The position numbers were made by a program, and so were the translations under genes. The notes under the pieces are model-generated. The model saw nothing but the letters and a program-made list of their open reading frames with translations. It had not been told where the DNA came from and searched no databases. A DNA stretch of 64,000 bases from Datura wrightii (lineage: Eukaryota > Streptophyta > Magnoliopsida > Solanales > Solanaceae). Position 1 is the first letter of the stretch, and every line of letters begins with the position of its first letter. Shown in pieces: positions 21,736 through 33,750 of the stretch. The stretch is from the NCBI GenBank assembly GCA_035772735.1, contig JASDFA010000016.1, positions 142,550,501 to 142,614,500 of the forward strand, in the 5' to 3' direction.

Positions 21736-23400
21736 TGAAGAGCAACACCAAGTTGCCTAAGTTGAGTGAGCTAGAAGGAATAGAGGTCTAGACCGACAGA
21801 GGCACCAGTACTTTGAAGATGATGATGATTCTAATATTGATGAGGCCAGTGCAACTAGAGCTATTATCTCTCCCGCTTTGACTGCTAGGGCGAATTTTGA
21901 TATTACTACCACAATGGTCCAATTGCTGAACATGAAATGATATTTGCGGGTCATGTGACTGTTGATGCACATACTCACCTGACAAATTTCATGCATTTCT
22001 GCAAAGCATACAAACAACCGGGAGTGAGTCAGGATGCAATCAGGCTAAGGTTATCTCCCTTTTCATTAGGGAGTGACGCAACGCTGTGGTTGGCTGAATT
22101 GCCAAATAATTCTATCATTACTTGGTTGGAGCTAAAAAGAGCCTTTCTTGAAGGATTCTTCCCACCTTCCAGAGCATTGCAGGTGAAAGATGAAATCTAC
22201 AACTTTAGGCAGTTGAATTCTGAAGTACTTCATGAGACATGGCTATGTTTCAACAAGAAGCTAAAAATGGTGCCCAACCATAGAATCCCAAATGATACAT
22301 TATTGGAGATATTTTAATGGTAACGATAAGGCGGTGTCTGATACTGTCTCGGGTGGAACATTCATAAGTCATACTTATGCTGAAGCTGCTGAGGTCCTTG
22401 ATAGGATAACCAAAACAAATCGCGCATGGCACACAAGAGAGTCAGTAGCTCTGGCTGGTACTTATGCGGTAGGTTTGTGTGCCGAGCAGAGAAGAAAGGA
22501 TGAAGAGAAAAACCGAGATATTATTAAGATTAAAACCACAATGGGTCTACTTGCTAAGCATTTTGTGGGAGCCGGGGCTGAAAAGGTGAATGCAGTAGGT
22601 TCTCAGGGCAAAGCCCCGAGAAATGATGGATGCGAATCAGAATATAAGGAGGAAGAAAATTACCTGAATGATCAAGGGGCGGGTTTTGGGACCAACACAC
22701 AAGGGTCTAACAAAGACTCTTGGCGTCAAGGTCAGGGGAACCAAGTTTGGAACTATAACTACTACAACCAGGGCTAATACAGGGGTTGGAGCAGAGGCAG
22801 AGACAATGGTGATTGGAAAAAGTGTGAAGAGTACAAGAATGAAAAAAGCGGTCTACATGTTCCTCTAGGAACCATGAGCCATAGTCTAGTTGTTCAAGGG
22901 TGGAAAACATGTTGTCTAAGGTATTCAAGCAGATTGAGGAAACATATGGCTGTTTTAAGGAACTCTGTGGTGATATTTTTAGTATGAACCAAATGGTAGA
23001 ATCACATGTCGTTGCCATTAAGAAGATTGAGCAGCAGCTTGGTCAAATATTTGTTGCTATGAACCAAAGGCAGAAGGTTACGCTTCCTTGTAATATAGTT
23101 CAAAATTTCAAAGATGATAGTTATTGCATGGCGGTCACTATTAGGAGTGGAAAGGCAACAGTTGATCCTCCGAGGCTCGTTGTGATGGATGAGATAGCTG
23201 AGCCCATGGTGATTGATGATGATAAGGTCGCGGAATCCAAGGAGCATATTTTGGTTAATGATTCTGTGGATATGACAGCTCCTAGTAATGTAGAGGAGCA
23301 TGGGTCTGGCAAAGGGAAGGAGAAAGAGGTACCTCAAAAGATCACACCTATTCGTAGACCACCTCCACCTTTCCCGCAGAGGCTAAAGAAGAAGGTCGAA
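21736..23400 (+). pseudogene. gag: Element D gag, main part
   Basis: It continues the frame from 16552: EEQHQVA, two early stops, then NFDITTTMVQLLNMK and an in-frame TGA near 21937. Next comes the retrotransposon gag domain: DAHTHLTNFMHFCKAYKQPG, AIRLRLSPFSLGSDATLWLA, ITWLELKRAFLEGFFPPSRA, VPNHRIPNDTLLEIF. A frameshift near 22310 leads to DKAVSDTVSGGTF and LDRITKTNRAWHTRESVA. Another shift near 22890 enters the linker with MAVTIRSGK and RPPPPFPQRLKKK (about 23360-23390), which precedes protease in Athila-type polyproteins. I do not see a convincing CCHC knuckle in this copy. Confidence 0.82.
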
Positions 23401-24000
23401 GATGGGAAGTATCAAAAATTTATTTCGATGTTGAAACAATTATCTGTGAACATCCCATTAGTTGAGGCACTTGAGCAGATGCCCGACTATGATAAATTCA
23501 TGAAAGACCTCATCACCGGAAAGAGGACCGTGAGCTTTGAACTTGCTAATAATTTGAACCACTATAGTGCAATAGCATCTCAGTCTCTTGTGCAGAAAAA
23601 GGAAGATCCTGGAGCTTTCACCATACCGTGCACTATTGGACCCTTTAACTTTTCTAAGGTGCTATGTGATCTGGGTGCTATTATAAACTTTATGTATTAT
23701 TAGTGTTCATAAAGTTGGGTTTGGGAGCCCCTAAACCAAATACAATGCAGCTCTTGATGGCAGATCACACAGTTAATAATCCGGTGGGGATTCTCTATGA
23801 TGTGCTAGTGAAGGTAGAGTCCTTTATGTTTCCGACCGAGTTTGTTATTCTGGATTGTGAGGATGATTTTGAGGTCCCCAATATCTTGGGGTGACCATTC
23901 CTTACCATCGCACATGCTCTTGTAGACATGGAGACTGGACAACTGAAATTCCAATTGAACAATGAAGAGGTAACATTTAATGTGTGTCAGACCATGAAGC
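23401..24000 (+). pseudogene. pro: Element D protease region
   Basis: QMPDYDKFMKDLITGKR leads to FTIPCTIGPFNFSKVLCDLG. The active-site region is CDLGAIINF (family form CDLGASINL) at about 23665. A frameshift and stop follow at once (23701). The domain resumes in another frame as FIKLGLGAPKPN and ends FEVPNILG with a TGA where the family has Cys, then PFL. The closing part is MRVV near 24015. It is inactive. Confidence 0.8.
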
Positions 24001-24295
24001 AGCCAAATGAAATGCGGGTGGTCTTAGTGATTGACGTTGTGGAAGCTGAACTTCCAATCATGCTTATTGATGAGTTGGTGAGTATTGAGGATTTAACAAC
24101 ACTTTTGATGAATGTTGATGTTGAGGAGATCTATGGGGGTGATGAGCTCGTGAATGCACTTGCTGGTATGGGGTCATCTATTGAGGAGCCTCCAGTATTA
24201 AGCTCAAAGCACTCCCATCTAACATATAGTATGTCTTTAGGGGGACTGGAACCACCTTACCATTCATAGTTGTAGCTGACTTAGAGGAATGGCAA
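24001..24295 (+). other. Protease-RT linker of D
   Basis: A recognisable acidic linker in the pol frame, containing DELVSIEDLTTLLMNVDVEE and ELVNALAGMGS, with a stop at 24267. No domain is assigned. Confidence 0.6.
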
Positions 24296-25190
24296 GTGGA
24301 GGCTTTGGTCTCCATTTTGAAGAGGTATAAAAAGGCTATTGAGTGGACCATTGCAGATATTATTAGGATCCCATCTGATATTTGCACACATAAGATCCAT
24401 CTTGAGCCATATTGTATTTTGATTATTGAGCATCAATATAGGTTGAATCCGCCTATACAGGAGGTGGTCATGAAGGAAATCATCAAATGGTTGGATGCGG
24501 GTATGGATTACCCTATTGCCGATAGCAAATGGGTGAGCCCAGTTCAGTGCATGCCAAAGAAGGGAGGTATCACCATGGCCCTAAATGCTAACAATGAGCT
24601 CATTCCACTCAAACCAGTCACAGGTTGGAGAGTATGCATGGACTATAGAAAGTTAAACCACTGGACTCAGGAAGATCACTTTCCTATGCCAGTCATGGAC
24701 AAGATGCTAGACCGACTTAAAGGCAGAGGATGGTACTATTTTATTGATGATTATTCGGGGTCAAATCAGATCTCTATATCCCTCGAAGACAAAGAGAAAA
24801 CCACGTTCACCTGTCCATATGGTACGTTTTCTTTCGAGAGGATGCCATTCAGGGTTATGTAATGCACCCGCCACTTTTCAACATTACATGATATCCATAT
24901 TTTCTGACATGGTGGAGGATACCATTGAAGTTTTAATGGATGACTTTTCAGTGGTTGGTGATTCATTTGATGATTGTTTTGTAATTAGGGCAAGATGTTG
25001 TTGCAATGTGAAGAAACTAACTTGGTGCTTAATTTGGGAAGAGTGTCATTTTATGGTCAAAGAAGGTATAGAACTTGGCCACAAGATATTTGGTAAGGGC
25101 ATTGAAGTGGATAGAGCCATGATCGATGTAATTGCTAGTCTACCACCTCCAATTTCTGTGGAAAGTGTTCAACGTTTTTTTGGGTCATGT
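24296..25190 (+). pseudogene. Element D reverse transcriptase
   Basis: Motifs in order: KKAIEWTIADI, HKIHLEPYCILIIEHQYRLN, VSPVQCMPKKGG, GWRVCMDYRKLNHWTQEDHF, FIDDYSGSNQI (motif A Asp present), TFTCPYGTFSFERMPF. A frameshift near 24858 follows, then LCNAPATFQHYMISIFSDM and VLMDDFSVVGDSFDD with the catalytic Asp pair at about 24939. The connection reads WEECHFMVKEGIELGHKI and GIEVDRAMIDVIA. A further shift near 25190 leads into FLGHVGFYRRFINDFSK. Catalytic residues survive but the frames do not. The MDDFSVVGDSF and LGHKI motifs are characteristic of Athila-type RT in my experience of the family. Confidence 0.87.
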
Positions 25191-25740
25191 AGGATTTTAT
25201 AGGAGATTCATCAATGATTTCTCAAAGATCGCACATCCCTTGTGTAAGCTACTTGGGAAAGAGGTGAAGTTTGTGTTTCATGATGCATGTCTGAAGGCTT
25301 TTGAATGCCTAAAGGAGAAATTGACCACTTCCTCGATCATAGTGGCACCTGAATGGTCCTTAACGTTTGAGATTATGTGTGATGTTAGCGGAGTGGCCCT
25401 GGGAGCTATTTTGGGCCAAAGGCGTGAAAATATTTTCAACCCAATTCATTATGTTTGCAAGGCTCTTAATGCATCTCAGAAAAATTACACCGTGACAGAA
25501 TATGAGTTGTTGGCTGTGGTATTTTCATTCGATAAGTTTCGGGCTTACGTGCTTGGAACTAAGGTGATAGTTCATACAGACCATGGAGCTCTGAGATATT
25601 TCATGACAAACAAGGATGCCAAACCACGATTGATTCGATGGGTTCTGTGCTGCAAGAGTTCGAGTTTGAGGTTAAGGACCGGAAAGGGATGAAAAATTAG
25701 GTGGTGGACCACTTATCGAGATTAGAGGTAGATGCATCAC
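25191..25740 (+). pseudogene. Element D RNase H domain
   Basis: One frame gives HPLCKLLGKEVKFVF, LTFEIMCDVSGVALGAILGQ (first Asp), ALNASQKNYTVTEYELLAVV (Glu) and VIVHTDHGALRYFM (Asp), so the catalytic residues are in place. A frameshift near 25655 follows, then the tether VVDHLSRLEVDASLRDELDI at about 25700-25760. Confidence 0.85.
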
Positions 25741-27060
25741 TTCGAGATGAGCTTGACATAGATGACACATTCCCTGATGAGCAGGTTTGGTTGCTTCCCA
25801 AGATCTCATCCCATAGTATGCAGACTTCGCTAATTATCTGGTGAGTGATGTGGTATCAAAAGAGTTATCGCTTCACCGGCGAATGAAATTCATTTCTAAT
25901 GCGCAGAAGATTTTTTGGGATGAGCCTTACTTATTCTGCATATGTGCTGAAGGGGTGATTCGGAGATGCATTCCTGAGGTTGAGATGTTGAGCATATTGG
26001 AGGCTTGCCACTGATCCCCTATTGGAGGCCACCATAGTGGGATCCGAACAGTACACAAAATTCTGCAATGTGGGTACTATTGGCCAACCATTCACCAAGA
26101 TGCACATGATTTTGCAAAGGCATGTTATGCATGCCAGAGGAAAGGAGGCATATCTAGGACCCTCTTACTCCCATCTTTATCATTGAGTTATTTGACGCTT
26201 TGGGCATAGACTTCATGGGCCCATTTGTGAGATCAAACGGGATAAAGTACATACTTGTAGCTGTGGACTGTGTTTCAAAGTGGTGGAGGCAACGCTTCCA
26301 AACCATAAGGTAAGAGTATCACAGCATTCTTGAAATGGAATATTTTTTCCAGATTTGGGACCTCCAAAGCCATCATTAGTGATGGCGGTTCACACTTCTA
26401 CAACCAGTTGTTTCATACTTTGCTGGAGAAATACGGGGTGAAACATAGGGTGGCAACACCTTATCATCCACAATCTAGTCAGTAAGTTGAGGTCTCCAAC
26501 TGGGAGATAACGACCATCCTAGCAAAGATTGTGAATGCTAACCGGATAGATTGGTCGAGGAAGCAAGAAGATGTGTTATGGGCTTATCGAACCGCATTCA
26601 AGACCTCTATAGGTATGTCTCTGTATCATCTTGTGTATGGGAAAGCATGTCATCTTCGGTTGAACTTGAGAACAAAGCTATGTGGGCACTTACGAAGCTA
26701 AATTTGAATTGGAGTGATGCCGCAAACTTGAGCCTTGATCACTTGAATGAGTTAGATGAATTTTGTTTGAAAGCCTATGGAAGTTAGAAATTTATAAGCT
26801 GAGGATGAAAATTCAACATGACCAGAAGATTGAGCAGAGAGAGTTCAGCCCTGGTGATATGGTGTTGCTATTTTCCTCTAGGCTTCGCTTGTTTCCTAGC
26901 AAGTTGAAGGCCAAGTGGTTGGGACCATTTTGAGTGGTCCAAGTATTCTCCTATAGGGCAGTTGAATTGGAAAACCATGAAGGAAAACGATTCAAGGTGA
27001 ATGGTCAACGGTTGAAAGCATATTTGGAAAATAGTGAAGAAATTAAACTAGTGGACCTTT
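25741..27060 (+). pseudogene. int: Element D integrase, heavily decayed
   Basis: The HHCC finger can be traced as EACH ... GGHHSGIRTVHKIL then CYACQRKGG (about 26000-26150). The core begins IELFDALGIDFMGPFVRSNG near 26185, with VAVDCVSKW (first Asp), VISDGGSHF-like sequence near 26375 (second Asp) and TPYHPQSS near 26460. The C-terminus reads EQREFSPGDMVLLFSSRLRL, GPF, and FKVNGQRLKAYLEN before TAG at 27059. There are many stops and shifts, the worst damage in D pol. No chromodomain follows, unlike in the chromoviruses here. Confidence 0.8.
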
Positions 27061-27236
27061 AGGCTCTGGGTGATGTCTGAGTAACCCGGGGACTTGCGTC
27101 ATGCCACGATGTTAAATCAGGAACTGCATGGGAGGCAACCCATGGAGGTATTTTGGTGAAGCTTGAGTAATCAAGATACCCGCGTCGTGCCAAGGTGTTA
27201 AATTAGGCACTTATAGGGAGGCAACCCAAGTTGTAA
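27061..27236 (+). other. Duplicated post-pol stem-loop module in D
   Basis: Right after the integrase stop are two copies of a module. In the first, CATGGG (27127), loop AGGCAA, then CCCATG (27144) form a 6-bp stem. In the second, GGG (27216), AGGCAA, CCC (27227) form a weaker stem. Each is preceded by a GCGTCRTGCCA block (27096 and 27182). The B and E counterparts are single. Function is unknown. Confidence 0.78.
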
Positions 27237-28460
27237 TTGTAATATATGTATAGTGTTTACATGTGTTGATGTGTACAGGTGATCAAGATGCAAAATTTGA
27301 AGATGGAACTGAAAATATCAACTTGAGATGCTGGTTCCAAAAAGCACAGGACGATTCGTTACCTGACTGAATGACTCATCAAGACTACTTGTTGTCACTG
27401 ACATAGAAACAATGTAGATAAGATTGACCAAATGAGTCATTGCGAGTGGCAATGAGTCGTTAAGTCCTTTGTCGTGTCTACTGGTTGATAGAGACAGTCG
27501 AGCTGGAAAGCTAACGATGAGTGACTCAATGAATCATTAGGTAACTCAATGATTCGTCAAGTGACTCATCCTGAAAATAGTGACCGTCCATCAAAGTATA
27601 GGGTCAATGACTCATGACACAACTCGTTGGGTAACACGATGAGTCATTGCATGAACCATTAGGACTCAGGTAAGTTCTCTATACAAGAACACTAAATGAG
27701 AAATTGAACGAGTTGTGCTTCACTAAAAGACTAGTTGTGGGTTGTGGTGCATTTAAATAAAATTCATCACTCAACCCCACCCACAATAAAGAGGGCAAAA
27801 TTTGTTTTCAAAATGTATAAAACACTCGAAATTGCCCTCTAATTTTCTCACAAGTTCTAAAATCAAACTTTCAAGATCAAATTTATCACTTCTCCTCTTC
27901 CCAAATCACTTCCCATTTTCAAATCACACCCACATGCACATTCATTCTCAAATCACCCAAGCACGCAAATCTGCTCAAGGTAGATAAACTTAATCACTAC
28001 CACAAGTGAAATTCTGAGTATTAATATGTTTTTCTGTATAAATGTTGACCTACTCATGTTTGTAAAACTATGATTCCCTTAATGATTTAGTACTTAAGAT
28101 GAAACCCTAGGTTGTCATGATTTTGATTCTGATCTTGAACACTGTAAGTTAGGACAAAAACTGGTTTGTTCCTGAGGATTGAAAATCGGTTAAGATTGAG
28201 TAAGGGCATAGGTGGTTTTCTTATACCTATTGATGATGCCTCATGTAACGACTCATGGTCATGCCTAATGAATCATTACATGACCTGTCACCACCACTGT
28301 TAAGGAACTCTTAAGCACGAGTCATATAACAAGACATGCTATCACCTCACGACTCGTGATGTAACTCGTCTTGAGTAGGATTTTATATAAGTCATATGCT
28401 CATGCCACGAATGGCCTAACAATTCATTGCCACAAGCAATGACTCATCATGACCAATCAT
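27237..28460 (+). promoter_or_regulatory. Motif-rich non-coding region of D with candidate internal promoter and exon 1
   Basis: Non-coding. At 27345-27745 many copies of the GACTCGT, ATGAGTCATT or GAGTCGT motif occur, the same motif as in the D LTR upstream of its TATA box. A TATA-like ATTTAAATAA follows at 27751-27760, then a pyrimidine-rich stretch to CTCAAG|GTAGAT at 27979/27980, a good plant donor. The candidate intron continues through 28460 and, after the C insertion, to CCCTAG at 61141. More motifs occur at 28240-28450 inside that intron. The layout matches B 35085-36134. All functional statements are inference. Confidence 0.55.
28456..28460. repeat. Target-site duplication of element C, left copy (ATCAT)
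   Basis: Partner is GTCAT at 60969-60973, with one transition between them. Confidence 0.75.
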
Positions 28461-30847
28461 TGTTATACCCCGGGAACCGAAGGTTCAGATCCAGGAGTCT
28501 AAATGGGAAAAATGTAAAAATGGTATTGCAAGCACAGAACAAGTCATTGGATGACTCGTGAGACTAGCCCATGAGTCGTCAGGTGACTCATGGGGAGGAC
28601 CAGTGGAGAGTAGAAAGTTTGGAGGAAAAAGGGTTCCCCACGGGCGTGGGAACGACTCGTGGTTGGTCACCATGAGTCGTTAGGTCAATCGTGGGGTCGG
28701 GGAGAAGAAATTATGAAGGAGCTAGACCAGTATACTTGATGATTGGTGACCACGAGTCATGGTCACCTCTAACGAGCCATTACATGATCCTTTACGAGTC
28801 CAGGAGTTAGACAAGGTAGTGTACTCAATGAGCAACATGATGATTCGTCTCCTCCAATGACGAGTCGACGGATGACCTGACAGTTATTTTCTACTAATTT
28901 AGTAAGGGTCTTTTCATAATTACTAAATTCTTAAGATCTATGCTACGTCGTTTAAGGCATATTTTACAGGGTTTTAAGAGGGGAAAACCTATTCTAAGTT
29001 AATTCATTCCATGCATGCAAACTTGAGAGTTTGAAGAGAGGATTTAAAGCAAGTGTTGAAGGTTTCCATTGGAATGTCATCTTGGGCAATTAGAGAAATG
29101 GTAAAATCATCCCTCCATGGTATGTAAGGTTACGAGTGGGTGTCTCCTTCCACACCCATGCCAATTTCTATCAAATCATGATAAATCACCTATGATCAAG
29201 TATGGGGTTTTCACCCAATTGCATAATTCTTCAATCTCTATACATTGGTATGATTAGACTGTAATTATATTGATGAATTGTGAAGCTGGGGAAGATTTCT
29301 AAATTTTTTTCAACCCAAATTATGTTTTCCTAAATTATGAAATTAAATGCCCATAGATGAGATGTTCATGAAAGAAGAGCATGGTGATAAATGTATGATA
29401 ATGATGAGATTTAATGATGAAAGGCATTTTCTAAAGCTACCCATGATTATGATATTGTTTTCAAAATTAATTGATTAGATCTAAGTATGATGCTTTGGGC
29501 AATGCCCACATGTTGATTTAAAATAATGACTTTTTCTCGAAATAAGCATACCATATTGTTTGGAGCAGAGTCGCCGAAACATCACATTATTATCTTGTGG
29601 GATGTTTCAAACTAAAGTTTCTCATATGCATGAGTTCATAATAGAGATGTATGTCATTATTGAGCTTTTTCAAAGGAAAATGTTGAGCTTCATTTTATAT
29701 GATGTCGAGTCGATGCATGATTTCATTATTGAGCTTTGTCAAAAGACTATGTGGTGCTTCGTTCATACGATGTTGAGTTATGCATGATTGCATCTTGATC
29801 TTCATCAATAGATGTTGTTGATCTTCGTTATATACGATGTAGAGCATTGCATGTCACGGGAGAAGAGTCTAGCACCGAGGGAGCTAAGGGTCGATCACCC
29901 TATGCCATAGAACTACGCGCCGACATAGGTTGATACTATTATAATATTAGGACCTCCCTTGTGAGCTATCCCCGACACTAATTGCCCATGAGCTTGATAT
30001 TGATATCATGGTAGCATCCTTAGCCCTGGCAAGATTTTGGATGGCTCTACCCACTTGAGTGTGATAGTCGGGACCACATCAGCTCTATCGTAGTATGTCG
30101 GTTAAGTGACGAGTCTCCCATTGTCTACATGATTCAGATTTGCATATTCATTATTCATAATTAGTACTTTAAGCAGGACTGTCCTAAAAGTAAGGTTTGA
30201 CTCATTGTTCAGCTTTTCTATAAATATCATATTTCAGCTTTAAGTCATTCGAGTCAGTTATGATATTATGAGGCTACGCATGGTAATATTATGATAAGAT
30301 TGCGATTTCATAATTAATGCATGTAGTCCTTCCTATCAGATTTGAAAGCTTATGATATGTTATGAAATGTCTTAAAAGGTTTATTTTACTTAAGCAGTTT
30401 TACTTACCTTTCATACTCAGTACATTCCACGTACTGAACACATACTCTCTATGCTGTATCATTTCATGATACAGGCCCCGGCTCGCAGCTCCAACCCGGA
30501 ACTTAGTCAGCTTTCCAGAGTCCTTATTTGCTTAGGGTTTGGTGAGTCCTCATCTTTTGAGGACTAGAATTTCAATTTCTTTTATGTATTTCAGTTTCAG
30601 TATTGTTGAGTTAGTTGGGGTCTTGTCCCATTAACTCATCCAGATTAGAGGCTTGCAGACTTATGTATGTGCTAGCTTCGGATGTTATTCTGATGTGATG
30701 TTGTATGAAACTTCTGCTGAGATTATGTTTATGATTTCTTCAGCTTATTGTATGAGTTAGTTGAATGCTTATGCCTTAGGTAGACATGGGGTCTATCGGG
30801 TTCCCTTGTCCCGTGTCTACAATCTAGGCCTCTATTCGGGTCATGAC
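28461..30847 (+). repeat. Element C 5' LTR, interrupted one base before its end
   Basis: TGTTATACCCCGGGAACC to TTCGGGTCATGAC. The last base of the expected TGACA end is at 40672, after B. It carries GACTCGT-type motifs at 28545-28870, the block CCATGCATGCAAA at 29008, and poorly conserved AT-rich DNA beyond. No gene is supported within it. Confidence 0.88.
30843..30847. repeat. Target-site duplication of element B, left copy (ATGAC)
   Basis: Exact repeat at 40667-40671. Removing B restores the C LTR end TCATGACA followed by AAC and the primer site. Confidence 0.94.
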
Positions 30848-32267
30848 TGATCTTGGGCAGATTTATATGCCCATGCGATACTCAAAAGTATCATTTTCGC
30901 TTTGTTTATCTATCAATGTGTATACATTTTCATGTAATAGGCAATAAAATGTGAATTTATACAAACCAACATGATTAGCATTGTTTTGCAGGTAAAATGT
31001 GATTTTGGGAAGCTAAAATGCATGTTGGATGATATCGGAGTTGGACTTGGATGGGAGCAAGGGAAAAGGCATTGGACAGCATGAATTAAAGGGGCTCCAC
31101 GATGGAGCCGTGTCACGCTGCCATCGCGGAGTCATTCTGCCTGGATGGGAAAATTCACCCAATTTCCAGTGGAGGTCCGCGTTTGCTCCGTGGCACGGAG
31201 CCAGTGCTCCGCGATGCAAGCCGTGCCACGTTGAGCTTGAATTCTCGGACCCCCAGTTCCAGTGAGGGTCCGTGTTCATGGAGTGTCACGGAGGCAGTGC
31301 TCCGCGATGCACTCCGTGACACGTTGCTCATTATTCCGGGAAAAATTCCCACTAGTATAAATAGAACACTTAAGTTCATTTTTCAGAATTCAGACTTGGT
31401 GGAGCAAGGAAGTGGGTTACAGGCAGTTGAGGGACGAAAAGTTCAGGGTTTTTTCTCTCTTTCTTTCTTCTTTAATTCAATTGCTTGTATGATTAACACT
31501 CATTTTATGATGATTAATCCACAAATGAGTGGCTAATTCCCTTCCTTGCTGAGGTTGTGAACAATTGTGATGAAATTTGATTATTGATTATCTGGTTTTT
31601 CATCTTTTCTTCCATGTTGTTCTATTAATTCTTGTTTCTACTGCATTGGTGTGTGGCCTACATTAATGTACATCTAAAATGTCCGATTTCACTCGAGAGA
31701 GCACGAAATTGGAAAGTTGTGAATTAATAGGATATTGTTCTTTACTCGGTTTGGGAAAATTGAGTTTTGATTAGCTTTCAGGATAGAAATATACCTGAAA
31801 GTCATATTAGTCAACTTAGGAACCGGAATTGTATGGCTAGAACATGAATTGCATTTGATCACAGAAATGTAGACGGATGGTTCATGATTCTTAAGTGAGA
31901 TTAAATACGAGAGTTTTGATCTCTTGGCAAATGTTCTTGGCTAGCAACAGGAAGAAAAGATTAACCAATTTATGATGATAATCAATTTCATTACATGTTC
32001 GTTTAACCTCAGCATGCTCTTATCCATAGTTCAGATTCAAAGTAGATAATTGTTCTTAGTTTTAGTATAAAATTTATCAAACAAACTATCAACTTTTTGG
32101 TTACGTTGTTGTCAGCATATTTAGAAGTAAAATATAGTATACTTGAGCAAATTGCACTTAACCCAAGTCTCTGTGGGATCGATACTTGGCTTACTAAAGC
32201 CACTTACTACTTGTTCGACCACGTGCACTTGCGTGTCAGTTTTATAACCCATATAACACCCCGAACA
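30848..32267 (+). repeat. Element B 5' LTR (1420 bp)
   Basis: TGATCTTGGGCAG to CACCCCGAACA. The U3 carries GC-rich dyads based on CTCCGTGACACG and CTCCGCGATG at 31098-31325, then TATAAATA at 31356-31363. The rest (31400-32267) is AT-rich and non-coding. Confidence 0.94.
31098..31363 (+). promoter_or_regulatory. B LTR promoter: dyad-motif cluster and TATA box
   Basis: Repeated elements include GTGTCACG, CTCCGTGGCACGGAG (31187-31201, a 15-bp palindrome around a central G), CTCCGCGATGCA (twice) and CTCCGTGACACG. The TATA box is 31 bp after the last one. The 3' LTR has the same set at 39498-39724 with TATA at 39755. This is the likely U3 promoter, by position. Confidence 0.65.
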
Positions 32268-32273
32268 AGTTTT

Positions 32274-32291
32274 TGGCGCCGTTGCCGGGGA
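32274..32291 (+). other. Element B primer-binding site
   Basis: TGGCGCCGTTGCCGGGGA is the undamaged Athila-type site, complementary to a tRNA-Asp 3' end by family knowledge. Confidence 0.9.
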
Positions 32292-32402
32292 CTTGGCAAT
32301 TGGTGAATTTGTTTTAAGTGTTAATTTACTGTATTTTTATTTTTCTTAAGTGTTGACAACTTGGTCTTAGCCTGTATTTTGCAGACTTAATTGTTGTGAA
32401 CA

Positions 32403-33750
32403 CTGGAAAGAGACAAGGAGCTGGTGGAATCTTATATAGAGCCAGAACGTATATTTCACAGTAAACAGAGAGAAGCTCTACAAAGAAAGTTGCAGTTGCT
32501 CAGACAGATGATTATGAAGCAACAACAAAATCCACCGGTTGTAAGGGCAGTGTTAGTGCCCGAAGAAGCAGCAACACGGTCGGTTCGCGAGGTGGCAATC
32601 CCATATGCCAATAATGTTACATCAAGTATCCGCAAAGCAGAGCCTGTAGGGAGATTTGAACTTAAACAAAATATGGTGCAGTTGTTGCACACAAGCGGGC
32701 AATTTACCGGTCTCCCTCATGAAGATCCACAACAGCATCTCCAAAACTTTTTGGAGATAAGTGACACTTACATACCCGCTGTAGTGTCACCAGATTATGT
32801 CCAACTTACATTATTACCATTCTCATTGCTAGGAGAAGCCAAGAGGTGGTTGAAAGCTGAGCCACCAAATTCTATCTCAACGTGGGATGATCTTGCACGG
32901 AAGTTCTTGATAAGGTTTTTTCCCTCTGGTAAAACAGCAAGACTTAGAAGTCAAATTCTAAGTTTTAAACAGAGAGAGGGAGAAAATTTATATCAAGCAT
33001 GGGAGAGATTTAAATCCATGTTGCGGGACTGTCCTCATCATCATTAGTCCAATGATGTGTTGGTGCACACATTTATTGAGGGTTTGGAACCCCACACCAA
33101 AATATTGCTAGATACAGCAGTTGGAGGGCAAGCGCTGGAAAAGACTTATGAGGAGTTGTATACCTTGTTGAACCGGATTTCACAGGGCAATCCAGAATGG
33201 AATGCTATCACGAGGTGGGACAAGGAAAGCAACAGGGGTGCTTGAAGTGGATGGGTTTACAGCTATCGCTGCATAGATAGCTGCCTTGCAAAATCAATTG
33301 AACAACCACTTCAGCAACATGACTTTTAACCAGCCTCAAGCTCCAGTTAATGCAGTCCAGCAATTGTGGTGTGAAGTGTGTGGAAGCAGTGAGCACTCAG
33401 CTGAGTGTTGTGGAGCCAATCCTGACTCGGTAAACTTTGTGGGTAATGCACAAAGGAACCACCAGCAGTATGGTAGTAGCTACAATTCAAATTGGAGAAA
33501 TCATCCTAATTTCTTATGGGGTAGCAACAACCATCAAGGCCAAAGTTCGGGTCAGGGTGTGCAAAGGAATCAAGGAGGGCAACAGAATTACCAAGCTCAA
33601 TTCAGAAACAACAATGCACCTCCTCCACCACCATCACCCAGCATTGAGGAGATGTTCAAGACCATGATAGCTAACCAAGCTCAATTGCAGGCTGACTATG
33701 TGAAATTGGCAGCCGAAGTAAAAAAACCAGTTAGCTACCAAGGCTCTTGA
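32403..33750 (+). pseudogene. gag: Element B gag
   Basis: The conserved N-terminus ESYIEPERIFHSKQREALQR is visible. The start position seems to be CTG at 32403 (LERDKELVESY), so the original ATG may be mutated. The gag domain includes GQFTGLPHEDPQQHLQNFLE, LTLLPFSLLGEAKRWLKAEP, DDLARKFLIRFFPSGKTARL and NLYQAWERFKSMLRDCPHHH. A TAG at 33045 stands where Gln is expected, and the same frame continues to 33245. A frameshift near 33235 and a TAG at 33274 (Gln expected) precede QNQLNNHFSNMTFNQPQ and a CCHC knuckle, CEVCGSSEHSAECC. The Asn/Gly/Gln-rich tail ends at 33750. Confidence 0.87.

Noticed and set aside
16648..21739. A 9-bp repeat CTCACTGAA flanking E, as for a Mutator-like DNA transposon
   Set aside because: The LTRs are direct repeats with TG...CA ends if the TSD is 5 bp (CTCAC), and E has a primer site and polypurine tract. 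The extra TGAA match is coincidence with the LTR end.
28545..28870. CRISPR-like or satellite array from the repeated GACTCGT motif
   Set aside because: Motif spacing is irregular and the units are only 7-10 bp. A plant nuclear LTR setting excludes CRISPR.
31098..31325. A CpG-island promoter of a host gene
   Set aside because: The same block is in both B LTRs and in the B interior, and no host exon follows.
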